Shown here piece after piece: positions 24,733 to 36,200 of a stretch of DNA of 64,000 nt (positions within the stretch are counted from its first letter, which is position 1; each line of letters begins with the position of its first letter). The stretch lies in the NCBI GenBank assembly GCA_948146395.1, contig OX411552.1, positions 8,380,186-8,444,185 of the forward strand, given 5' to 3'. A program made the translations under genes and the position numbers. The notes below the pieces were generated by a model that ran no database searches, had not been told where the DNA came from, and was given only the letters and a program-made list of their open reading frames with translations. This DNA is from Fragum whitleyi. Taxonomy: Eukaryota > Mollusca > Bivalvia > Cardiida > Cardiidae.

Positions 24733-25113
24733 GAACATCATGATATTGTCACAGTGAAAGATTTTTGAATGATTTCTGAATGATATTGAATGAGTGTGTG
24801 GAGCGAAGTTTAGAGTGATATTTAAGGGAGATAATTCAATATCGCTAATTTCGTCAAATTTGGACGCAATTAGCGATATTCATTATTCATCCCCCTCTTT
24901 AAAAATATATACACACATATTCTATAAATATATATTTATATCTTCACGAGCCAATTAGATGCTTCAAAATTAAAGCAGGCGATATTACAGCGTTTTGAAT
25001 GGTTTTAGAGATTGTTGATTGTGTGGAATGAATAAAAGAGCGCTGAGTGAGTGTTTTAAAATGGTTTTGGTCGGAATGAGTGTCAATTTCATGATGTTAT
25101 AAAATTAACTGTA
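24733..25113 (+). mobile_element. MITE copy of the TTTCGTCA hairpin subfamily
   Basis: The left end is decayed and the right end is AATTTCATGATGTTATAAAA followed by TTAACTGTA. The central hairpin reads CGCTAATTTCGTCAAATTTG against GGACGCAATTAGCG. The loop-proximal part differs from the common GTTCAAGATGAAC type on both arms. Confidence 0.85.
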
Positions 25114-26164
25114 ATTCGCTTCATTTTTTTAGAGAAAAAATATGTCACTGAGCCTTTTGCTTGGGCAATGTATTCCAAAAGAATAATTGAGTTCAATTAG
25201 GGGCGACTTAATCTCAAAGTTGTCCAGGTGTGAGATTTTGTAGTAATTTTTATATTATCCATAGACTCACGTGGAAAAAACAAAATTTTGTTCGAAAACG
25301 AGTTCGTTTTTTTCTTCAAAGTATTAATTACCTGCAAAGTATTTTAATAAGAACATCATCTAAAGTTTAGATTGCTTTGTATGTCTATGCATTTACATCC
25401 TAAACAATAATCATAATCAAACGTATTTTGATGTCGAGATCTAACCAACCGGAAATACAATTCCTTCAATAGTTTTCAGGTAATAAGAAAACATCTATCT
25501 TGTGGCAGAAATATTCCACCATACAAATGATGAATGCAAAGTAAAATTGAGTTGGCGGTTGTAATTATTATGATAAAAAGCTTGCTGCACGAATTTTATT
25601 TTCGTATTTCCTTGTTTCCTTAGAATAAAGAAATGTTGTAGTCTGCTCAATAACTCTTTCGTACGGGAAAGTGTAAGCGAAATAAGTAGCTTGTGGAATC
25701 CCTTAAAGTCCCAGTCTGCGTTTAGAGTAAAAAAATGCTCTTTTTTGAATATTCATAGAATATTTTGTCTTGATTCAGTCTTATGAAAGATGAGTCACAT
25801 AAAAAACAAATCAATCGACAAACGGCGCCTTTTTCGTATGATCTGCAGTATAAGTAAAATATGTAAATGAGATATTGGTCTCGTAAAATACGCCCACGTG
25901 CAGGAGCAGTATAGATAAACATTCATCAAGTTAGGCCTTAATTAAGATCATCGCGTCATAATCATTTGCATGACCGAATATTGGAATGACAAATTCAAGC
26001 TTATCTTTGATAATAAAATTCTAGTTTTTGTGTACCAAGTCGTCTAAGATTATTGTCTTGCGTTTTGGAAATGTTCACGAACACAGACGGTGGCTTTTAG
26101 ATATTTAAGGTCTTAGCTTGACAAGAATTATAAATAGATTTAGACAGAAAGTAACCAGTCCACT

Positions 26165-26290
26165 AGACACATTTAATGAAGGGTAGCGAAGCTTTTCTTA
26201 ATCGATGGCTCAGGGCTCTTTTTAATGCATTCACATCACTCACTCGGTTTACTCTTAAACGCTCCAAAATCTTTAAAGAACTTTTCAAAA
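26165..26290 (-). mobile_element. MITE fragment
   Basis: Minus-strand right half of the family: CTTAATCGATGGCTCAGGGC, TTCACATCACTCACTCGG and AAACGCTCCAAAATC match the conserved right-half blocks. Confidence 0.6.
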
Positions 26291-26402
26291 TTGATAAAAA
26301 AAAAACATCAACATAATATGAGCATGTGCGAGACATTCCTAACAACTTGAAAATAGACCGCGGGACAAAACTTGAGTAGCGTAGACAGCCAAATACTGTA
26401 AA

Positions 26403-26545
26403 TATGAAGTTATCTAATGGTCTGCATATACCTTGAGACCTGACCTACTACAAAACGCATAGTGAAGGCTCTGGTCAGACTGTGCGGATGCACAGGCTGG
26501 GCAGTGTATTTGCTTTGCGGTTATCCGAAATTGTTGGAAATCTCT
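26403..26545 (+). repeat. CTGGTCAGACTGTGCGGATG repeat
   Basis: Related sequence occurs inverted at 30935-31065 and 46857-46960, sharing the CAGTCTGACCAGAGTC core and TAACCGCAA flank. A dispersed short repeat of unknown class. Confidence 0.5.
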
Positions 26546-26696
26546 CGCACTGGCTCATAGATACAAATAGATAAATTCAGTACACGATTTTATTGGATAA
26601 TAAGGCTTTAAATAGAGCAACAGATAAGTAAAGAAGATACGCAAACAGAAGGGTATGTACATTTTTAAAATATACTTGTTTCGTCCAATTTTGCGA

Positions 26697-26824
26697 AATT
26701 AACGATATATTATGGACTACCTTAAATTTCATTCAAAACTCGCTACTCCAACCCTATCCTATTCATTCCACAAGTCTTTCAGAATCATTCACCATGTAAA
26801 TTTCAGAATGCTTTTAACTGTATA
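26697..26824 (-). mobile_element. MITE fragment
   Basis: Minus-strand left half, with ATTTCATTCAAAACTCGC and CAGAATCATTCACC, ending TTTTAACTGTA. The central hairpin arm AACGATAT is partly present. Confidence 0.6.
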
Positions 26825-27097
26825 AATAGTGAGAGCAAAATGAATTTGTGTTGGCGGTTGTAATAATAATGATTAAAGCTTGCTGCACAAATTTTATTGT
26901 CGTGTCTCCTTGTTTCCTTTAAATAAAAATGTATTGCAGTCTTCACGAAAATTCTTCCGAACAAGAAAGTGTAAGGCCGAGTCTGTAGAATTTCTTAAAA
27001 TATCTCGAGCTTTAGCTTACTCATTATTATAATTAAGACGTAGATTTAGACAGAAAGTGACCACCCCAATGGACCTAACTTCTGACGTATTTTCTGC

Positions 27098-27340
27098 AGT
27101 TAGTAACGACGTGAAATTGAAATTCACCTCTATCAAAACAAGTCTAAATCGCTCGCCTAGTGCTCAATTCCATGCACTTAAAACGCTTACTCAAATCACC
27201 CAAAAACGCTTCGAAATCGTTAAAAAGAAAACACTTTAAAATTGTAAAAACCTATCAACATAACATTTAAATTGATTAAATCATTCCACGATTAAATTGG
27301 CCAATGGTGCCGTTAAAGAACCTGATTTGTACGTGAAGAC
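27098..27340 (-). mobile_element. truncated MITE copy
   Basis: Begins CAGTTAGTAACGACGTGAAA, then CGCTCGCCTAGTGCTCAATT and AAACGCTTACTCAAATCACC, matching the right half of the family in reverse. The central hairpin and the other half are absent. Confidence 0.7.
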
Positions 27341-27359
27341 AAAATTAGCACTGTTATAT

Positions 27360-27741
27360 TACAGTTAGTTACATCTTAAAATTGAAATTCACCTGGATCA
27401 AGACCGTTCTTAATCGCTAACTCAGCGCTCCTTTCGATTCATTCCAATCACTCACTCAAACCATTCATAAACGCTCCAAAACCCCTAAAAATGATACGAT
27501 TAACAACTGTATTCAAAATAAAAATCGGTAGATAAAATCCCCGATTTCACTAACATAATTGAATTTTGTAAAAAAGGGAGGTAATAAGTATCGCTAATTT
27601 TGTTCATTTTGAACAAAACTAGCGATACTGGATTACCCCCCTTAAATATCACTCCAAACTCGCCCCACAGACTCACTCAATTTCATTCCAAAATCATTCC
27701 AAAGTTCTCATCTCGTCAATTTCATGTTGTAGTTGACTGTA
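27360..27741 (-). mobile_element. CAGTTAACAACATCG MITE, inverted full-length copy
   Basis: TA followed by CAGTTAGTTACATC at one end and CATGTTGTAGTTGACTGTA at the other. The central hairpin ATCGCTAATTTTGTTCATTT/GAACAAAACTAGCGAT lies near 27590-27630. A further partial copy of the left half follows directly (27742-27836). Confidence 0.88.
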
Positions 27742-27836
27742 CCTCCCCTTTAATTTCACTCAATACTCCCTAACTCATTCTTTTTCAATAATTCCAAAGT
27801 CATTTACCTGGCCAATTTAAGGCTGTTCTTAACTGT

Positions 27837-28363
27837 ATATCAATTCAAGAAAATTTATTAAACAGTATCCAGAATCACAATTTTTTCTGCCTTATTTCTC
27901 CTGGCGATTATCTTTCTTTCAAGAGATTTGTCAGCGTTTCATTTTCTCGTGTACGACATTTGTAATTACTTTGGTAGAATTCATTAAGGAAGGCTGTGTA
28001 CATGTATACCAAAATGTAGCACTTTCGTCATTTTTTTTCATCATGACTAGTTTTACAAATTCTTCAATTTTCTGATCTTCAATGTGCACGAAACTTGTTA
28101 TTATGCTTGCTTTTAGAAGAATTTCTGAAGCAACCATTTGCTGTCTTTGTTTCATAGACATATATTCCTCCACATGTAAATCTAGTGCAACATCGGATTC
28201 TGTTAAAGGTTGTTAACAAGTCTGATAAGATTAAAGGATCTAGACTTGTGAAAGGAGATAGGTTTACTATCTTATTTTGTCCGACATAATATTTTACAAC
28301 TTCTTTGCTTGTTAAAACACTCTTTGTGGTCAAGATGGCGCTATTTCCAGCTTCGACAGTCAC
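27837..28363 (-). pseudogene. intronless coding unit with one frameshift, unknown protein
   Basis: Two overlapping minus-strand frames read as one protein of about 144 residues if one base of the TTT run near 28204-28208 is ignored. The first part starts MTVEAGNSAILTTKSVLTSK at 28363. The second continues through HVEEYMSMKQRQQMVASEIL to a TGA at 27931-27933. An AATAAA lies at 27854-27859, so the unit has a 3' end signal. It looks mostly helical, with no signal peptide, and I cannot name the family. CACGTG and a CAAGATGGCGC motif lie around the start. It is wedged between two MITEs. It could be a retrocopy, a small gene with a sequencing error, or a terminal exon. Confidence 0.45.
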
Positions 28364-28469
28364 GTGATCGGAGAAGTAATGTTGGGAGAGTTGCAGTTCG
28401 GAAGGACCTTACATGACGATGAATACGGATTAACAGGGATAGTTAAACCACAAAATGGTAATCCTTAAA

Positions 28470-28910
28470 TACAGTTAACAACATCGTGAAATTGACAAGG
28501 TGAATGATTTTGGAATGATTTCGGAATGAAATTGAATGAGTGTGTGGAGCGAGTTTTGAGTGAAATTAATGGAAGGTAATCCAATATCGCTAATTTTGTT
28601 CAAGATGAACAAAATAAGCGATATTTATTACCTCCCTTTAATAAAATATACGTAATTTTCTGTTTTTTAGTATTCGTGGACCACTCAGACACTTTAGAAT
28701 CCACACCAGCCATTAAAATCGTAGAATAATTTTAACGATTTGAATTAAGCGTTGATTGTCTTGAACGATTTCTATATGTTTTCCAATGATTTCGGAGCGC
28801 TTTTGATCGATTTGAGTGAGTGTTTGGAATGAATGAATGGAGCGATAAGTGAATGACTTAGAATGATTTTGATCGGAACGTGTGTCAATTTCACGATGTT
28901 TTTAACTGTA
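28470..28910 (+). mobile_element. CAGTTAACAACATCG MITE, best full-length copy
   Basis: TA|CAGTTAACAACATCGTGAAA at the left and TTTCACGATGTTTTTAACTG|TA at the right: inverted repeats of about 27 bases starting CAGT and flanked by TA, the pattern of Tc1/mariner-type MITEs. The 440-bp interior is non-coding, with a central hairpin at about 28582-28625. A conserved right-half block contains GGAATGAATGAATGGAGCG. Confidence 0.93.
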
Positions 28911-28924
28911 GTTATTGTTATGTG

Positions 28925-28990
28925 TATGGTAATCCGTCACGCGGAAAATGGACCATTCGGGAACTCCGCGAAACGAAGATTTTATGAGAT
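28925..28990 (+). repeat. GACGGGTCA foldback fragment
   Basis: ATCCGTCACGCGGAAAATGG followed by ACCATTCGGGAACTCCG matches the left terminal part of the foldback family. The right half is missing. Confidence 0.6.
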
Positions 28991-29279
28991 ATCAATGCAA
29001 GGATATGTCAATAACAGGGTATTTTTAATGAAAATAAAAGTGTGTTAGATTTACAAATCTGGATTTATAAATCTGCAGATAAAGGGCAAATATGGACTTA
29101 ATATTCATCTAAATATGGTATCAATAACTTCCTCGAATCCTAAGATATAGGTACCGTAAGCTTGGCAATGAAAGATTTTAGAGTTTATACTAATCTATTT
29201 TAGTTCGATTGAGACGAAATCTTAAGCTTTAAGTGTCGCTCTAAAATAAACAATTCAGATGTTTTCACGTCCTTAAAAG

Positions 29280-29400
29280 AGAGGCAGTAGTTTAAACCCA
29301 CTGCTACCCTATTCTACGGCGGGTGAACTGGGGTTAGCTGTTAGATGTTTTGCCCATAAACACACCCCGGCGACAGAGAGACTAGAACTAGGGACGAGAA
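29280..29400 (-). repeat. possible SINE fragment
   Basis: On the minus strand it carries a B-box-like CCCTAGTTCTAGTC and a non-coding body. It is short, and its limits are uncertain. Confidence 0.3.
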
Positions 29401-29749
29401 TTCCTTTTATAAGTCTATTCTATGATATGTATAAAAATTATCATTAACTTGATAGATGACGTTAATATTTAAGAAACAGAAGTATTGTTGTTATTTTTTA
29501 ATAAAACATCTACTCATTGGAGTGCATACTTATGTTAGATTTTGCAATGTAAGTGCTTTTATTTTTTCATTGCAAAATCTAACACAATTATCGAATTCGA
29601 CTAAAAGTAAGAGGTTGAACTTCGCTATTTGTAGTAAGAATTTACTAGGTTTCACGCGTAAAACTTATACCGTTCTATAATTTAGAACTTATAGTTTAAA
29701 GTCATATGTAAAGATCGGTTTAAAGTCTTGTTTTACGATATACGTAACC

Positions 29750-29994
29750 ACACCACTTCACACGTTTGTCCCCGATCATCGTATTGCAGATCGGCAGTTT
29801 ATACATGGCGCCTTCGGCTGTCTCAGCACTTCGACTTACAACTCTCACAGGTGCCCATTTGTGCACCTAGGTTGAGAGGGGCAGTGTTTAGTAAATTCAT
29901 TGCTCAGAAATTTTCCCGTAGCCTGGTCGGGATTCGATTCAGGGACCTTTCGATCCCTAAGTCGCTGTCCTAACAACTAGGCCACGGACTCGAC
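29750..29994 (-). mobile_element. third tRNA-headed SINE, inverted
   Basis: Read on the minus strand, the head AGTCCGTGGCCTAGTTGTTA and B-box-like GAATCGAATCCCGACC are tRNA-like. A body of about 150 bases follows, with GAGAGTTGTAAGTCGAAG. It differs from both other SINE families in the window. Confidence 0.7.
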
Positions 29995-30104
29995 AGAAGC
30001 GCCGACTTGCAAGTTGTTTTTCGTTTTATTTCTTCGAACGAATACTTTCCAAACCATTATCCTGTCATATCATTAGTTCATAACATCGAAAGATTTCAGC
30101 CTCT

Positions 30105-30225
30105 AAACTCGAAAAGCGATTAAAATCGCTCGTTCAGTGCTCCATTTTAAAGATTCTTACCACTCACTCATATCGTTTAAAACGACTTTAAATGGCTTTA
30201 AAGTCCCCTAAACTGCATTCAAATG
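30105..30225 (-). mobile_element. MITE fragment
   Basis: Contains TTAAAATCGCTCGTTCAGTG and ACCACTCACTCATATCG, matching the reversed right-half block of the MITE family. Both ends are truncated. Confidence 0.5.
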
Positions 30226-30281
30226 CTTGTAACACCAAACGTTCTATGGCTTCATTGCTGTCATAGAGTTCGAAGTCTTGC

Positions 30282-33200
30282 ATGCGATCTCACGATATAA
30301 CATTCTTTCATATTCAGAAAACTGCCCTAAGCGTTCTCGTGTTCATTGTGTCAGTATGGACTGTCTACAGCAGAATCGAGCCCATGGCCATGCCGGACAT
30401 GCTACAGGATTGTTTCAACCGTTACTCAATGAAGACAAATATTGTGGAGACAGTTGGAGAATCTATAGCGTCATTCTGTGTGGACCAGTATATATGGAGG
30501 GCTGCCAAACAACACGCATGGAGAGGATTCAATGTGACCAGAGATGTAAGTAAAGCGAAGAACAACGTGAAATCGACAAGCTGTGTGATGTTTGAATGAA
30601 AATGAATGACCGAAAGGAGTGAGTTTTGAATGAAACTAAAGGGGAAGGGGGAGGGGGTAATCCAATATTGCTTACGTTGATCAAGATGAACAAAATTAAC
30701 GATATTCATTGCCTCCCTTTAAAAATAGTTAAGTTTTTGAGTAGCTTTCTATGTCTTCATAGGAGAGAGTGTTTGGAATGAATGAATTGAACGCTGGGTG
30801 AGCGATTTAGAATGGTTTTGATCGAAATGAGTGTCAATTTTACGATTTTACTTACTGTAAATGTACTTTAATACCAAATATGAAACATATTGGATTTCTT
30901 GTAAATATTTATAAAATAGGCCTGTACATGAGATTCCCAACGATTTCAAATAACCGCAAGGCAACGACTCTGACCAGCACAGTCTGACCAGAGTCTTCAC
31001 TACCCGGTTAGTAGATGATAGATAAGGTCTCAAAGTAATTGTATGCCATCAGGTAACATTACATGTTCAGTAGGTGGCTGTCTCTACGCTGATCTATGTT
31101 TGCACCTCACGCACATTTCAAATTATTTGAAATGTCAAACGCAAGCAAAAATTTGTAATTTCAATGGACAAATCAGGTGAATTAGAAAGAGATATTCAAA
31201 AATTATATATTGAGGTTCAGTAATATCTAATGATCAGATAATTTACTGGAAAAGCCCTGGTCATACAATGATAGTAACATTCATTTGCAATTTTTATGAA
31301 TTAAGTCTTTTTTTGGGGGGGAGGGGGGGGGGGGATGTGATTCAGATCAAACTGGACGGATTCCGCATGCTGGCTCCGCATGCATATTTACTACATCAGA
31401 TCAATCTAATTGTTATTAAGCTCTTTCCGTTGATTCTTTTTAATATTTCACAAGCTTCCAGATTGACCTATGCTAAAGATTACCTATTTTTAAAATGTTA
31501 TACGTGTTTCAATTTCCAAGGACAACCCATTCCGCAGAAAGAGACGCAAATTTGCATCACTATATTTTCCCATCTTAAAAGATCAAAGGCGGGGTCTTTT
31601 TTAAACTTTTATTATATAAATATATCTTATGAACGTTTATTCAGATTCGTTATAAAAAAACTCAGGATCCTTACAGTTGGTTAAATCGAGACATTGATAT
31701 AAATCTCAATCAAAACCAATCTAAATTCATTCCAAAAGCATTCCAAAGGCATTCCAAAATCATTCACTTAGTCATTTTCACGATGTTGTGAACTGCTTAT
31801 GTATGTATTGATTATAATCACATTTTGTAATTGACAATTCACAGGCCTATGAATGGGCGCATAGTTTGTTGCGGAGATCTGATATACAACGAATCAAAAG
31901 ACAAACAAATTCAAATAATCTACGTGTTAGACGAGAATATCGACGACTCTCAGATCAACAGCGAGCAGCCTTTCATCGGGCAATCCAGTTACTTAAGGCA
32001 GATACGGTAGGTTTTCTTCTCTTAAAAGAAATCCCAAATGTAGCTCGAAGATCCGGTCCAAAAGCCATATACTGCTTGGTCTTTTATTCCCAAAAAATTG
32101 CCATTTTTTTTAGATATTTCAAGACTTGCTCGAGTCTTGCAACAATTATTACGTAGAAAGCATCAAGTGTAGGTGAAGATCAGGCTGTACGGCTGCCAAA
32201 GTGTGTTATAACATGAATATGTCGTAACAGCAAGAGAAGTATTTAGGCATTTGTGTCCTGGACAAAACACATTCTTACTAGATAGTTAAATCACTCTGAT
32301 ATGCTTTTTTTCTTTACATCTCCTTGCTTTTATTGAAAAAGTTCATGTACAGCCTAAAGATTATTTAAAGACTACTTATTTTTCACTGAATTAAGACCGG
32401 TCCCTCCACACAAACATAATTAACACACAATCAATAACCACAATACCAAGATCAACAACAACATCAACAACATCAGGTATTTGAATTAACCAACAAAAAA
32501 AGAGAAAAAACATACATGATGAAAACCGGTGTTTATGATGCTATAGATGCATGACTTTAAGTGAGTGATCAAGCTTAGTTAAATTTTGTCCAGAGATGCA
32601 GGTAAAGACTGAGTTGATCTTTGATCACTCACATAATCTTGAACATCAATATATCCATTTAACTTTTAATACATTTCAGACGATATTACCCAACAGATAT
32701 GATGCTCTGTCCGCCATACACCAAGGAATAGTGACAACTTCTGCTCATGGTGGACCAAACTTCTTGGCCTTTCATAGGGTCTTTATACTCATGTAAGACA
32801 AATATTCATTGTCGATTAGCGATCAAAATATCATTAATGTACAATGTAGTCGTACGTTTTGTCTCTTGTATGATTTACGTTTTTCAATCCTCAGAAGAAT
32901 ATAGGTAGTTTCCATAATATTTCACCTACCTTTTCAAAATGCAATAATTAGTAGTCGATGCATCAAAGTTAATTGGAGAAATTAAAACATCACAAGAAAT
33001 CAACTATTATGCGACCCGATATACAGTTTGCAACGAAATCATTAGCAAATAGTTTATATCAAGTAAAAGTCATTTAACGCAATTAGGGTCACTGTTTTCC
33101 ATTATCAAAATCGAATTTTGGAGCATTTAATTGATCTTTTTTGAAGAAGTATACCGTGCTAATGAGCTTAAGCATTCTAAATTGTAATAACTTATTCTTT

Positions 33201-36200
33201 AATAGTCTTCGGAGGATTATCGAGAACTAACGGTAAATTAATAATAATCCCACCGAATAACCAGTGAAATTATCAAAAAAGTTATACCCTGCTTTCGCTC
33301 ATTGTACCCTTTTTGACGTTATCAAAGCGGCGCCTAAAACATGACGTCACCATGAACGTTGTAAAGCAATCAAAATGACACGCTTTAAGATGCTGTATAT
33401 GATCCTAGAGATTTCGCATGTGTCTCATCTATGTATTTAAGAAATAGAACAACCGTTTATTTTTCGAGTAAGATCGATAGATATATCATATCGTGAACAA
33501 ACAAAACTTTATTTTCACCCGTGACTCGGTCTCTAGTGAAAATAAAGCCTTTGTTGTTCTCTAAATGAAATGTTAATCGATCTTACTCTGAAACAATTGA
33601 TAATCCTTTTGAATTTGTTCCTTTTCAGGTTCGAGAATGCCCTACGAGAGAAGGTACCCACTGTAACATTACCATACTGGGACTCCACAATGGACGAACA
33701 TCTACCCGACCCAACGGTATCTATCATGTTTACAGAAACATTCCTTGGAACTGGGCGTGGATTGGTCAACACAGGCCCATTCGCTCATTGGACAACCCTA
33801 TCAGGACCACTGACTAGAAATATAGGTCATTCAGGTCAATTGTTTAAAGCTCAAGATATCAATCGTATTGTTAACAGTATGAGACTAGCGGACATCACTG
33901 AACCACTAGCTCCGGTCAACACGAGTTTGGAGTTCCTGCATAACCAGGTCCATATCTGGATCGATGGACAGATGGGCAGTCTAAATACCGCAGCACATGA
34001 CCCCGTATTCTGGCTCCATCATTCATATGTCGATTACGTGTGGGAACTATTCAGAAGGAACCAGCGGAATTTCGGGATAGACCCAACACGTGATTACCCA
34101 ATGCCGGTAAATGATTCCATGCACATGCCTGGAATGGCGATGGGGATTTCTAATTTTAGAAATATAGACGGGTTTAGTAACGTGTTTACGACCCGGATGT
34201 ACACATATGAGCCCTCTCCAACCTGCTCTCAGATGTTTCCAGACTGTGGATCACCGTACCTAAGGTGTATGTTTGTTGGGTTTCAGTCCGTCTGCGTTAC
34301 TCAAGATTGGTAAGCGTACTTTAATGCCATTGAAGGAAGTGCCTTATTTCTTTTCCCCAAACACCGATAGCCATCATAGAATAATTTTATAATAAATCCA
34401 GTTGATTCTGTCCTGCATAAAGTCCAGATTACAAACTGATTAACGGTACTGCGTGTAGTTAAAACAATATTAATATCAAAACAGTAAATGAAGTTTTGGT
34501 GCCTCAGCAGAACAAGAAGCCAAAAAAGGCATAAATTCTTTTAAATTCCGCTAATTCAGATAAGGTAATGTGATAATATAGTCTAAAGACGAATACCCTA
34601 AAACGGTTAAATATCTAAGGCATCTAAAGGTACATGTATATATTGTCTGTTTGAATTTTAGGTCAGCTGCACCGCGTGCCGCTCCAATATTCAGAATGTT
34701 TACACAACGACCAACAAATACAATGCCAGCATTCAACTTCATGAGAACACCAATAACGAGACAGATGGTTCAAGCTATGTCACCCGCAATGTCCCGGGGA
34801 TTCTCAATCAACAGAGGATTTGGGAGTGGAATGTTTCCAATATCTCGACAGCGAATGAGGCAACAGTTTTTTAATACTAGACCGCCATCAGAATCACAAC
34901 GAGAAATGGAGGCAGGGGGAGATGATGCATCCGAATCAATGTCTTTGAAAAGACGACGACGCTCTCGTGAAAGTTCTGCCGATAAAATGGTAGGCATGCA
35001 TGTTGACAAGACTTTCGTTGTGAAGAGACAGGCAACGAACCAACACTTTATGACAGGCAGTTTACAAAGTCAACAAATTCCATCATTTCCGACCTGTCCA
35101 ACTATTCCAGCCACGACAGGATACCAGAATACATTTAATATTAACGGTAGAAGTGACATTCATCAATGGGTCTACGTCCCTGTAAAGATCGTGTACCAGA
35201 GACCACCAACTTACGGTGCGTACGCGTCATATCCGGTTGTAAATGGCGAAGCTGACGAGGAGCTGGATATATATGCACCGGCACGGTATAAAAACGTCAA
35301 TTCATTGTTGCAGACAGGACGACCTGCCTCGTATACACATTGTGGATCTTCGTCCGGGGCTGGGAAAGTCTATGTATCATCTCAAGGGATGAATTATCTC
35401 GGCACGTACAAGGAATATGCGGTTGTGGATCACAGACTTGCCATTTCAATCGCGACCGCGTATGTGGCTGTTAAGTCGCCCGAGAGAGGACAAACCGAAG
35501 TATTTCTCTCTGCTTACGATGAATGTGGGAGAGTTTGTCAAACTTTTTGTAGAACAACTCCTAACTCAAACTATCGTAGATGTCTAGGAACTTTTCGTTT
35601 GAATTCGCAAAATCCGAAAATGTATGGGACTAATTTTGGAGACTCTGTTTCTAATTTATGGACATTCGCGCCTGGTAACGATCAATGCCCGATTATGTCT
35701 AATGAGGTCATTAATATACAATTTTACTGTAACTTTAGAGAAAATTGGCCATTCTCGAATATAGGTGATAAACGATCAGTAAAACCTTCTGTCATTGAAG
35801 AAAAGAAGGTAGAACTGGAAGCAGGTGGTGAAAGAACGATTGAAAATCCCTCTGAAGAGGCCGGACAGGAAGTCAGGACCGAAGGTGGAGGTAATGTTGC
35901 TATTTTGTTATTTGTGACCCATCATGCGAAAAGGGACCGTCTTGATTGTGCGCAATCTGTCGCCCACAGTCAGTCTGCGCGGGTTGCGCAGGCTGATTAG
36001 GGTCGGCAGTTTTCCTTTATGCAAATTTTCTTAATCTTTAATAGCCAATCTACTTTCATGTGAAAGAATTTGTTAAGTGCGACTTCTGCTAGACCAGTAC
36101 TGAAACCAAGCTCCTTTTCAAGTATTCTTTTCACGGAGTACCCAGATGGTCCCTTTTTGCGTGACGGATCACAAATTTTTATTCGTTAGTCTAAGTGTGC

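Larger units (their letters stand above)
22064..30281. other. spacer between tetraspanin and tyrosinase A
   Basis: Holds the second palindrome copy, at least seven MITE copies or fragments, a small frameshifted coding unit near 28 kb and a SINE. Nothing was recognised in about 22400-23245, 23690-24730, 25115-26160 and 28990-29280. Confidence 0.5.

Noticed and set aside
31268..31684. 138-residue plus-strand frame
   Set aside because: It lies in tyrosinase A intron 1, runs through a poly-G tract and has no domain or splice support.
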